A DNA stretch of 64,000 nucleotides from Candidatus Kouleothrix ribensis. Its GTDB lineage: Bacteria > Chloroflexota > Chloroflexia > Chloroflexales > Roseiflexaceae. The stretch is taken from positions 3,720,001-3,784,000 of the forward strand of contig JADKGW010000001.1 in NCBI GenBank assembly GCA_016722075.1, read 5' to 3'. Of the stretch, positions 1 through 7,654 are shown one piece after another (position 1 is the first letter of the stretch; each line of letters opens with the position of its first letter). The notes beneath the pieces were generated by a model. That model saw nothing but the letters and a program-made list of their open reading frames with translations, was not told where the DNA came from and did not search any database. Position numbers and translations under genes: made by a program.

Positions 1-215
1 CTACTCCAGCCCATGCGTTCGCTCAGCTAGACATCCCCATGTTGTACATGCTTGGCCAATCATCACCTCAGTCAGCGCACGCGGTAGCACAAGTCCTGCT
101 CCCGGTTCTACCGCGCGTCCGCATCGTTGAGTTTTCGGGTCTCGGCCACATGGCGCCGATCACGCATCCCGAGGTCATCAATGCCGAGATCACACGCTTC
201 CTTCGCGAGGTCTGA
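1..215 (+). CDS. alpha/beta hydrolase, C-terminal fragment
   Basis: Reading from base 3 gives an open frame to a TGA at 213-215; the gene begins outside the window. The visible 70 residues contain the string FSGLGHMAPITHPE followed by a final helix, which is the usual end of alpha/beta hydrolases: the His of GLGHM would be the catalytic histidine after the last beta strand, and the preceding MLYMLGQSSP stretch matches the strand that leads to the acid residue. Substrate cannot be told. The next gene is on the opposite strand, so the two are convergent with about 180 bases between them. Confidence 0.7.
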   Translation, partial: TPAHAFAQLDIPMLYMLGQSSPQSAHAVAQVLLPVLPRVRIVEFSGLGHMAPITHPEVINAEITRFLREV

Positions 216-397
216 TCCTAAGTTGGATGGTTGGCCAAAGTGGTAAGTAGCCTGATGCCATCTTGCAGAAGCCTATGAAACGGCGAACGCCACTGCCCGC
301 GCGATCAGTGCTTTTTTGGGTGCCTTCTGATGCGGCACGCCGTGGGGACGCCATTGTGAGGCCTCAGTGCGACAGGGCCGCATACGCTAGGGGCTGG

Positions 398-1453
398 CTA
401 ACGCCCTTCAGCAAGCGCAGCGGGCAATGAAAAGCTGAACGTGCTGCCGCAACCCTCGACGCTCTCGAACCAGATCTGGCCGCCGTGCAGCAGCACAATC
501 TGCTGAGCGACCGGCAGACTCAAGCCGCCGTAGCGGCCTTCTTTCAGCGGATTGTCGCCGCGAAAGAACGGCGTGAAGATCCTGGCCTGCTCAGCAGCGC
601 GGATGCCAACACCCGTATCGGCCACATCGACGCGCAGCCCGCCGTCGCATGGGGTGGCCCGCAGTACCACCGCGCCGCCGGGGAACGTGTAGCGCAGCGC
701 ATTATCGAGCAGTACGTGCAACACCTGGCGCAAGCGCTGGCGATCGGCCATTATCGCCGGGAGCTCGGCAGCTAGCTCAATTGTAAAGCTCAGTGGCCGC
801 GCTGCAAACCGGCCAGCTAGTTCGTGCTCGATCTCGTGAACAACCCCATCGATGCTGATCGCCTCGCGGTATATCTGCACAAATCCATTGGCAAGCGCAT
901 AGGCATCGTAGATAGTTGCGAACAACACGCCCTGGTGATTCGCGTTCTCTTTGATCATGCCCGCGAATTCGCGCTGCTCGTCGTTCAGCGGGCCGAACCA
1001 GCCGCGGATCAGCCCCTCGGCCGCGCCGCCAATCGCCTGCAGCGGCACGCGCACATCGTGCAACGCGCGGCACAGGTAGTCGTACTGCTGCCGCCGGGTT
1101 GCCCGTTCTGCGCTCGCATCGTGCAGCACGATCAACACGCCAATCACCTGATCGTGGCCGTCGTCGGACAACAGCGGCTGCCGGCGAAAGCCAATCGCTC
1201 GCTCACCCAGCTCGATTGTACCGGCAGGCCCAGCGGCTTCGGTACCATAGGCATCGCCGCCCGGCAGCGCGCGGGCCGGCTGGTCGGCCGCCTGCTCGGC
1301 GTCGATCGCCAGAAGCTGCGCGGCGGCCGGGTTGATCTGGCGAACCAGGCCCGCGCGATCGACGATGATCAGGCCTTCCGTCAGCGAGCGCAACACCGAC
1401 GCGGCGCTGGCATATGGCTGCTCGCGCTCGGTTTGGGTCGCAGAACTTCGCAT
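398..1453 (-). CDS. PAS domain sensor histidine kinase
   Basis: A 351-residue cytoplasmic kinase with no membrane segment. Residues about 15-110 are a PAS-like domain (EGLIIVDRAGLVRQINPAAA). Residues 125-190 form the dimerisation helices with H-box LHDVRVPLQA, so His132 is the likely phosphorylated residue. The ATPase domain shows an N-box (LLDNALRYT) and G1 box (DVADTGVGI). The second glycine box reads GRYGGLSLPVAQQIV rather than the usual GxGLGLxIV, which is degenerate. No response regulator is adjacent; recJ lies upstream on the same strand across a 0.6 kb gap. Signal unknown. Confidence 0.85.
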   Translation of the reverse strand: MRSSATQTEREQPYASAASVLRSLTEGLIIVDRAGLVRQINPAAAQLLAIDAEQAADQPARALPGGDAYGTEAAGPAGTIELGERAIGFRRQPLLSDDGHDQVIGVLIVLHDASAERATRRQQYDYLCRALHDVRVPLQAIGGAAEGLIRGWFGPLNDEQREFAGMIKENANHQGVLFATIYDAYALANGFVQIYREAISIDGVVHEIEHELAGRFAARPLSFTIELAAELPAIMADRQRLRQVLHVLLDNALRYTFPGGAVVLRATPCDGGLRVDVADTGVGIRAAEQARIFTPFFRGDNPLKEGRYGGLSLPVAQQIVLLHGGQIWFESVEGCGSTFSFSLPAALAEGR

Positions 1454-2066
1454 CGCCGGCCCCCCTTGCTTACAGCATATTGGCTGAGCAACGGCGCGGC
1501 CATTGCCGGCTCACGCTGGTGTGTCGTTTATTAGCCACAATTGCTCGCTATGTACTATACCAGAGAAGTAGCAAGCTGGCATAAGAATTTGATTACAATG
1601 CGCAGTTAGGTGTTGGGGCTTCGGGGCTGGTTTTGCGGGTGGCTTCGCTCCCCAGCGACCATGCACGATTGACTTGCGCAAGCAGCGTTGCTACCGCAAA
1701 CGATCGCTCGGGCTGCCCTGAGGCATGCGCGCACAAGCAGGAAAGCTGAGACATGGCAAAATAAGAGATCCGGGGTGAAACCCCGGCCGGTGTAGGGCTT
1801 TGCCCTGCACGCTGGGCGGCATGCATACCCCTCCCCCGTACCCATGCCAGAGTTTAGGGGGCAGAAATTTGGCGTTCCAATGCGGCGGCAGAGCCGCCGC
1901 ATTGGAACGCTCATAGGATACCCCCCGCTCCCAATGTTGGGAGCGGGGGGCAGGGGGGGTGAGGGCCGATCGCATGGGAGCGCGATCAACGAAAAACGCT
2001 ACACCTGAAAGGCCAGGGAGGCACAGGCACCAGCGCACCCTGCTGCGCGGCACGGGGGCCGGCAGG
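1454..2066. other. 612-bp intergenic region with stacked hairpins
   Basis: No convincing protein gene. The stretch holds a GGGG-TGAAA-CCCC hairpin near 1771-1785, a 17-bp-arm palindrome at 1872-1910, and a 14-bp perfect inverted repeat at 1921-1950 (CCCCCCGCTCCCAA, spacer TG, TTGGGAGCGGGGGG). Most of 1788-1926 is homologous, in inverted orientation, to 58695-58850. Overlapping ORFs on the minus strand here are made from repeat sequence and are not called as genes. Confidence 0.7.
1788..1926 (-). repeat. palindromic repeat element, copy A
   Basis: Read on the minus strand this matches 58695-58850: GGTATCCTATGAGCGTTCC, the hairpin, AACGCCAAATT, then a G-rich tract, GGGGTAT, CAGCGTGC, GGCAAA and CCCTAC in the same order. 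The core is a perfect 17-bp-arm hairpin (1872-1888 with 1894-1910) around a 5-base loop. It lies just downstream of recJ in the same orientation. Could be a mobile palindromic element or a structured 3' RNA. Confidence 0.7.
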
Positions 2067-3779
2067 CTATTGCGCCCGGCGTAGATCCTTAATATTGAGC
2101 TGGAGCGAGCGCGTGCCGTTCCACTCGTGCGGCTCGAGCGTGTAAGCAATGTCGAGCCAGGGGTACTTTTCGAAGTAGCCGACCAGCTGGCCCAGCCGGA
2201 ACGCGATTGCCTCGTAGCTCGGCCCACCCTGGCCATCATCGAGCCGTAGCTTGAGATGCTGGTTACCCGCGCCACGCGCCCACGCGCCGGCCACGTGTAC
2301 CCGCCGGCTGATCAGCACCGGCTGCGGGTTAGCCTGGCCAAACGGCTCGAGCACGCTGATCTGCGCGAGCAGATCCCAACTGAGCATGCCCAGCGGCAGC
2401 TCGGCGTCGATCTCGAGCGCCGGCGCGAGCAGCTCGGCGGGCAGGTGCTCAGCGGCATACGCAAGCAGCCGTGCCTCGAGCGCGGGCAGGTTGTCGTTGG
2501 CGATTGTGAAGCCGGCCGCAGCCGAGTGACCGCCATAGCGCACGAATAGCTCGTCGGCACTGGCCAGCGCCTCGATCATGTTGAAGCCCGGCACCGAGCG
2601 CGCCGAACCGCGCGATGTCGCTTCGCCGCGCTCGATCATTAGCACCGGGCGGCCAAGCTCCTCGACCAACCGCGCCGCCACCAGCCCGACCAGGCCAGCC
2701 GGGTAGTCGCTGCTGTCGAGCACGATGATCGGCTGGTCGCGCTTGCCCTGGTCGTCGATATGCTGGCGCGCAACCTGCTGGATGGTCTTGGTCAGCTCCT
2801 GGCGCTGGCGGTTGGCCTGGTTCAGGCGCTCGGCCAGCTGCTGGGCCGCGCTGAAGTCGTCGGCCAGCAGCAGCTGATAGGCCAGCACTGCGTCGTCGAT
2901 GCGCCCGGCAGCGTTGAGCCGCGGCCCGAGCATGAAGCTAATGTCGGTCGAGCTGATGTTGCCCTGCACCAGGCCGGCCACCAGGATCAGCGCCTTCAGG
3001 CCGGGGCGCTGGGTCGCGTTGATCGACTCGAGGCCGGCCCGCACCAGGATGCGATTTTCGCCAACCAGCGGCCCCATATCGGTGACAGTGCCGAGCGCCA
3101 CGACGTCGAGCAGGTCGCGCCCACGCAGCGGCATCTTCATACCCAGGCGCGCCAGCGCCTGCACCAGCTTGTAGGCAATGCCGACGCCAACCAGCTGCTT
3201 GTAGGGGTAGGCACAGCCGGGCTGTTTGGGGTTCACCACCGCATACGCGTCGGGCAGCGTCTCGGGCGGGGTGTGGTGGTCGGTCACAATCACGTCGATG
3301 CCCTGGGCGCGGGCGTGCGCTACCTCGGCCACGTTACTAATCCCACAGTCGACCGTAATCAGCACGCGCACGCCCTCAGCTGCCAGCTGATCGATCGCCT
3401 CGGTGTTCAGGCCATAGCCCTCGCGCAGGCGGTGCGGAATGTACGGCCGAATCTCGCCACCCATCGCGCTGATCGCCTGCATCAGTAGCGTCACGGCCGT
3501 AACGCCGTCGGTATCGAAATCGCCATACACGACGATCGGCTCGGACTCGGTGATGGCGGCGGCCACGCGCCGCGCGGCAGCCTCCATGCCCTTGAGCAGA
3601 AATGGGTCGTGCAGGCCGCTCTTATAGTCGGAGGAGAGGAATGCGCCGATCCCGGCGGCGTCGCGCAGCTCGCGCTGGTAGAGCAGCGTCGCCACCACTG
3701 CCGGGCGATCGGGCATCGATGCTAGGAAATCGGCCGGGGCCGGGTCGCGCAGCACCCAGCGCTTCTTACGAGCGGACAT
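2067..3779 (-). CDS. recJ: single-stranded-DNA-specific exonuclease RecJ
   Basis: A 570-residue DHH-family nuclease that degrades single-stranded DNA 5' to 3' in recombination and mismatch or base-excision repair. Motif I is VVYGDFDTDG (Asp87, Asp89, Asp91 would bind metal), motif II is ITVDCGIS (Asp144), motif III is VTDHHTPP (DHH at 167-169), followed by the PYKQLVGVGIAYKL helix. The C-terminal DHHA1 domain has the nucleotide-binding GGHSAAAGF motif, and an OB-fold-like tail follows. Start: a longer frame begins at 3866, but the ATG at 3777-3779 has AAGAGG just upstream and begins the conserved region, so it is preferred. Length matches bacterial RecJ. Confidence 0.95.
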   Translation of the reverse strand: MSARKKRWVLRDPAPADFLASMPDRPAVVATLLYQRELRDAAGIGAFLSSDYKSGLHDPFLLKGMEAAARRVAAAITESEPIVVYGDFDTDGVTAVTLLMQAISAMGGEIRPYIPHRLREGYGLNTEAIDQLAAEGVRVLITVDCGISNVAEVAHARAQGIDVIVTDHHTPPETLPDAYAVVNPKQPGCAYPYKQLVGVGIAYKLVQALARLGMKMPLRGRDLLDVVALGTVTDMGPLVGENRILVRAGLESINATQRPGLKALILVAGLVQGNISSTDISFMLGPRLNAAGRIDDAVLAYQLLLADDFSAAQQLAERLNQANRQRQELTKTIQQVARQHIDDQGKRDQPIIVLDSSDYPAGLVGLVAARLVEELGRPVLMIERGEATSRGSARSVPGFNMIEALASADELFVRYGGHSAAAGFTIANDNLPALEARLLAYAAEHLPAELLAPALEIDAELPLGMLSWDLLAQISVLEPFGQANPQPVLISRRVHVAGAWARGAGNQHLKLRLDDGQGGPSYEAIAFRLGQLVGYFEKYPWLDIAYTLEPHEWNGTRSLQLNIKDLRRAQ

Positions 3780-3900
3780 GCAGCCTCTTGTCGCTTGGTG
3801 GCCTCGTGTGGGTCGCGCACGGCGCGCGCCAATTTGGAGTATAGCATCTCGCTGATTCCGATGCAAACCAGCTGAAGCACAGCGCTCTGATATACATCAC

Positions 3901-3913
3901 GTACCGCTCTGCC
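3901..3913. repeat. solo end of the MITE-like palindromic repeat
   Basis: GTACCGCTCTGCC equals the reverse complement of the conserved repeat end GGCAGAGCGGTAC found at 53743-53755 and 63443-63455. No matching second arm is seen, so this is a remnant or chance match in the gap between recJ and the sugar-dehydrogenase gene. Confidence 0.4.
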
Positions 3914-4003
3914 AAAGGCGTAAACCGCCAGCAGCGAACGTCCTAATTACGTCACGCGCGCCTGCCGGCATCTAGCCCACCGCAGGATTCTTCCTACGGC
4001 AGG

Positions 4004-5329
4004 TCACAGCAGCACAATCTTCTCGCGGCCGGCGGCGATATTGCGCGTGGCATTGCGGGTATCGACCACCGCGCGGGCACGGGCGACGATATTGGCGTAA
4101 TCGAAGGCGCTGTGGTCGGTGATGATCGCTACGCAGTCGGCCCGCTCGATCAGCGCGTCGGTGAGCGGCGTGGTGCGGTAGCTGTGCCCGTGGTGATCCT
4201 CGAACTGCGCCACGTGCGGGTCAACCGTCACGATCTCGGCGCCGTCGGCCGCCAGCAGCTCGATCACCTTGAACACCGGCGACTCGCGGTAGTCGTCGAC
4301 ATCGGGCTTGTAGGCCACGCCCAGCAGCACGATCGTCGCGCCGTTGATCGCCTTGCGCTGGCGGTTGAGCGCGCGCGCCACCAGATCGTGAACGTGCCGC
4401 GGCATCTGGGTGTTGATCTCACCGGCCAGCTCGATGAAGCGCGTGGTCAGGTCGAACTCGCGCGCCTTCCAGGTCAGGTAGAACGGGTCGACCGGGATGC
4501 AGTGGCCGCCCAGGCCGGGGCCGGGCGTGAACTTCATGAAGCCGAACGGCTTGGTCGCGGCCGCATCGACCACCTCCCACACATTCAGGCCCATGCGGTC
4601 GCACAGCAGCGCCAGCTCATTCACCAGCGCGATATTGACCGAGCGGAAGATATTCTCGAACAGCTTGGTCAGCTCGGCCACGCGCGGCGACGACACCGGC
4701 ACGACCCGGCTGGTGATGCGCGAGTAGAACGCCACCGCCAGCTCGGTGCAGCCGGGCGTCACACCGCCCACGACCTTGGGCGTATTCTCGACTGTCCAGC
4801 CCTTACTGTTGGTCTGGCCTGGGTCGATCCGCTCGGGCGAGAACGCCACAAACACATCCTCGCCAACCTTCAGGCCAGTCGACTCGAGTGTGGCCTGGAT
4901 CACCTCCTCGGTGGTGCCGGGGTAGGTTGTGCTCTCGAGGATCACCAGCTGGCCACTGCGCAGCGTGCGTGCGACATCCTCGGCCGCGCGCTCGATGAAC
5001 GAGATGTCGGGATCGCGCGTTATGTTGAGCGGCGTTGGCACGCAGATCACGATCACATCGCACGCACGTAGGCGCCGAAAGTCGCTGGTGGCCTCGAGCC
5101 GGCTCTGCTCGCGCAGCTCGGCCACCTCGGCCGCAGCCACATCGCCGATATAGCTCGCGCCGGCGTTGAGCTGGCTCACTTTGGCGGCGCTCACATCGAA
5201 GCCGAGCACGCCAAAGCCCACGCGGCCGGCGCGCACCGCCAGCGGCAGGCCGACGTATCCCAAGCCGATCACGCCGATGCGCGCGGCATGGGTTTGAATT
5301 TTCTGAAGTAGTTCGCTGTGAATGGTCAT
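4004..5329 (-). CDS. nucleotide sugar dehydrogenase (UDP-GlcNAc/ManNAc 6-dehydrogenase type)
   Basis: A 441-residue enzyme that oxidises the C6 hydroxyl of a UDP-sugar to a carboxylate with two NAD, feeding uronic-acid units into polysaccharide. N-terminal Rossmann motif IGVIGLGYVGLPLA with the acidic residue in LGFDV; central LVNELALLCDRMGLNVWEV helix; active-site cysteine in GLGGHCIPVDPFYLTW; C-terminal domain GVAYKPDVDDYRESP. The GGHCIPVDP form is typical of the WbpA/WecC group rather than Ugd, but the exact substrate is not fixed by sequence. Start ATG has AAGGAAT upstream. It is the last gene of a minus-strand sugar cluster starting at 10543. Confidence 0.92.
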   Translation of the reverse strand: MTIHSELLQKIQTHAARIGVIGLGYVGLPLAVRAGRVGFGVLGFDVSAAKVSQLNAGASYIGDVAAAEVAELREQSRLEATSDFRRLRACDVIVICVPTPLNITRDPDISFIERAAEDVARTLRSGQLVILESTTYPGTTEEVIQATLESTGLKVGEDVFVAFSPERIDPGQTNSKGWTVENTPKVVGGVTPGCTELAVAFYSRITSRVVPVSSPRVAELTKLFENIFRSVNIALVNELALLCDRMGLNVWEVVDAAATKPFGFMKFTPGPGLGGHCIPVDPFYLTWKAREFDLTTRFIELAGEINTQMPRHVHDLVARALNRQRKAINGATIVLLGVAYKPDVDDYRESPVFKVIELLAADGAEIVTVDPHVAQFEDHHGHSYRTTPLTDALIERADCVAIITDHSAFDYANIVARARAVVDTRNATRNIAAGREKIVLL

Positions 5330-5371
5330 TCGATATTCCTTACTGACAAGACGTGCGCGGTCGGCGTGTTT

Positions 5372-5437
5372 ACCTGTGGTAGAGCGCTACGTTCTACCCT
5401 ATTGTGTAAAATAGTGAAGTAGCTTGCTGCCGCAGGC
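5372..5437. repeat. MITE-like palindromic repeat, copy 1
   Basis: Left end ACCTGTGGTAGAGCGCTAC (5372-5390) and right end GTAGCTTGCTGCCGCAGGC (5419-5437) are imperfect inverted repeats of each other and match the family ends at 27600, 50929, 53739 and 63437. To the left it shares CGGTCGGCGTGTT with the copies at 26330 and 53725. It sits about 40 bases before the start of the sugar dehydrogenase. Confidence 0.65.
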
Positions 5438-5467
5438 AGACGCGCAATACATGCGCCGCGCCAGTGG

Positions 5468-6268
5468 CTACGCCGCCACCACGAATACCCCCGAATCTTT
5501 AGTAATGCCGATCGGCCCATCGCGCTGTATGATCTGCTCGATATGGCGCACTAGCTCGGCAGGCTGCGGCGCACTGGCGTGCTCGGCAACCTGCATCGAC
5601 ATGATGAATGCCGCCAGCGGCGCGGCCTCGCTGACAACCAGGCCGTCGTGGTAACGCCGCAGCTCGGCCGGCCCGAACCAGGGCGCAAGCTGCGCGGCGC
5701 CGTTCTCGAGCGTGAAGTCGCGCAGCGCTGTGGCACCCCAGGCGGCCAGCCGCGGGTCGAAGCCACCCACCAGCTCGCGCAGCTCGCGCAGGTGCGCCTC
5801 GCCGTTGGTGGCGGCGTAGAAGTGGCCGCCGGGCCTGAGCACGCGGCGCAGCTCGGCCAGCGCGCGCGGCCGGTCGGGCACGTGGTAGAGCATATGGTTG
5901 GCGATCACCGCGTCGAACGCGGCATCGGCAAACGGCAGCGCCTGCGCGTCGGCCACCTCGAACCTGAACGGGCGCAGGTCGTGCAGGTTCTGGCGCGCCT
6001 CGGCCAACATGCCCGGCGAAAAGTCGGCCAGCGTAATATCCCAGCCGGCCGGGATGCGCTCGTGGTTGTCGAGCCAGAGGCGGCCGGGGCCGCAGCCCAC
6101 TTCCAGCACGCGGCCGGCTGGCGGCAGCACCAGCTGATCGAACATCCAGCGCTGCCAGCCATATCGGTTGGTGCTGAAGCGCACGTGCAGCGCCACACGG
6201 TCGTTGAATTTATCGGCGTTGTTGTACTGCTGGGTCGAGAGGTATTGCTGGTCGTCGATTTTGGACAT
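5468..6268 (-). CDS. class I SAM-dependent methyltransferase
   Basis: A 266-residue methyltransferase. SAM-binding motif I is VLEVGCGPGRLW, motif II-like acid LADFSPGML, then VADAQALPFADAAFDAVIANHMLYHV and the post-IV RRVLRPGGHFYAAT, the standard Methyltransf_11 order. The start chosen is the ATG at 6266-6268, preceded by GGAGG; the 14 codons upstream in frame are not conserved-looking. It lies between a sugar dehydrogenase and a GT4 glycosyltransferase on the same strand, so a glycan or lipid acceptor is plausible, but substrate is inference. Confidence 0.85.
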   Translation of the reverse strand: MSKIDDQQYLSTQQYNNADKFNDRVALHVRFSTNRYGWQRWMFDQLVLPPAGRVLEVGCGPGRLWLDNHERIPAGWDITLADFSPGMLAEARQNLHDLRPFRFEVADAQALPFADAAFDAVIANHMLYHVPDRPRALAELRRVLRPGGHFYAATNGEAHLRELRELVGGFDPRLAAWGATALRDFTLENGAAQLAPWFGPAELRRYHDGLVVSEAAPLAAFIMSMQVAEHASAPQPAELVRHIEQIIQRDGPIGITKDSGVFVVAA

Positions 6269-6361
6269 TGTGCCTCCGATTGCAGGCTGTGCCGGGTTGC
6301 AGCGACGCAAGCTCGTGGGTTGCTACGGCAGGTTGCAGGTTGGCCGAACGAACTTCCATAT

Positions 6362-7651
6362 TTATGATTTGAAGCCGAGCGCCAGCTGGTAGGATCGCTC
6401 AAAGCGCGCGGCAGTCTGATCCCAGGTCAGCTCCTGGCCGACGCGCCGGCGCGCCGCCGCGCCCAGCTGCCCGGCCAGCGCGCGGTCGGCCAGCAGGCGG
6501 CTTACCGCCACGGCGAGTGCGGCCGGGTCGCGCTCGGGCACCAGCAGGCCGTGTACGCCATCCGCGATCACGTCGGGGATACCGGCCACGCGCGAGGCGA
6601 CGATCGGCCGGGCGGCGGCCATGCCTTCGAGCAGCGCGTTGGGCAGGCCATCGAGATTGCCGCCCTGGTCGCGGATCGACGGCACGGCATACACATCGGC
6701 CGCGCCAATGTAGCGGGCCGCGCGCTCACGCTCGATCTGGCCGGGGAAGCGCACGTTCGCGGCCAGGCCCAGCTCGCGCGCGCGGCGCTCCAGCTCGGCC
6801 CGCAGGTCGCCATAGCCGCCGATCACCAGCACCGCGCCGGGGTGCTCGGCCAGAATTGCCGGCATGGCCTCGAGCAGGTAGCCCAGGCCTTTCTTATACA
6901 CCAGCCGGCTCATCGTGACGATCAGCGGCGTAGCCGGCGGCAGGCCCAGCTCGGCGCGCACACTCGCGGCCGCCTGCGGGTCGGGCTGGAACGCGCCGGC
7001 ATCGACGCCATACGGGATCACCGCGACCCGATCGGCCGGCGCGCCCAGGCGCAGCGCGCGCTGCTGCAGGTCGCCGCTACAGGCGGTGATCGCGGCGGCG
7101 GCGCGATAGGTTGCGGCGGCGGCCAGCGACAGCGGCGCGGCCCGCTCGGCCAGGTACACATCGGAGCCATGCATGCTCACCACCAGCGGCAGCCCGCGCA
7201 GCCAGGCCACCAGCGCGGCCGGCGCACCGTTGGGTATGACCCAGTGAGCGTGGATGAGGTCGAAAGAGCAGGCCGGCAAAACGGTACTGGTCGCTGGTTG
7301 TTGCTGGCCAGTCAGGCGCCACAGCGCCAGCGTGCCCGCGCCGAGCGCCAATGGCGCGGCGGCCAGCACCGCGCCGCGCAGCCCCACGTCGGCCTGCAAC
7401 GACTCGGCATAGCCCCAGACGTTAAGCGCGCGCACGGGGCTATAGCGGAAGAAGTGCAGGTGTACGCCACGCTCAACCGGCGCGCGCCGCACGTCGCGGT
7501 GAAATGGCGCGACCACATGCACAGTGTGGCCGCGGCGCACTAGTCCGGCGGCAATCTCCTCGATGAAGGGCGCGGTGGTCTCACCAGGGTACTTCGGGTA
7601 CGACGAGGTGAGCATGCAGATCGTGAGTGGTCGCACAGGTCGTCCTAACAT
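6362..7651 (-). CDS. glycosyltransferase family 4 (GT-B)
   Basis: A 429-residue GT-B glycosyltransferase. N-terminal domain begins LTICMLTSSYPKYPGETTAP and carries RGHTVHVVAPF; the acceptor side has HAHWVIPNGAPAAL and VSMHGSDVYLA. The C-terminal nucleotide-sugar domain has VTMSRLVYKKGLGYLLEA and the acidic EX7E-type region GLPNALLEGMAAARPIVAS. It would transfer a sugar from a nucleotide donor to a glycan or lipid on the cytoplasmic face. The ATG at 7649-7651 lies three bases after the stop of the large membrane protein upstream, so the two are translationally coupled. Confidence 0.9.
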   Translation of the reverse strand: MLGRPVRPLTICMLTSSYPKYPGETTAPFIEEIAAGLVRRGHTVHVVAPFHRDVRRAPVERGVHLHFFRYSPVRALNVWGYAESLQADVGLRGAVLAAAPLALGAGTLALWRLTGQQQPATSTVLPACSFDLIHAHWVIPNGAPAALVAWLRGLPLVVSMHGSDVYLAERAAPLSLAAAATYRAAAAITACSGDLQQRALRLGAPADRVAVIPYGVDAGAFQPDPQAAASVRAELGLPPATPLIVTMSRLVYKKGLGYLLEAMPAILAEHPGAVLVIGGYGDLRAELERRARELGLAANVRFPGQIERERAARYIGAADVYAVPSIRDQGGNLDGLPNALLEGMAAARPIVASRVAGIPDVIADGVHGLLVPERDPAALAVAVSRLLADRALAGQLGAAARRRVGQELTWDQTAARFERSYQLALGFKS

Positions 7652-7654
7652 TTA

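Noticed and set aside
1606..2275. Several minus-strand ORFs of 77-194 residues between recJ and the kinase
   Set aside because: They are frames through the palindromic repeat and the end of recJ, with no family match or good start site.
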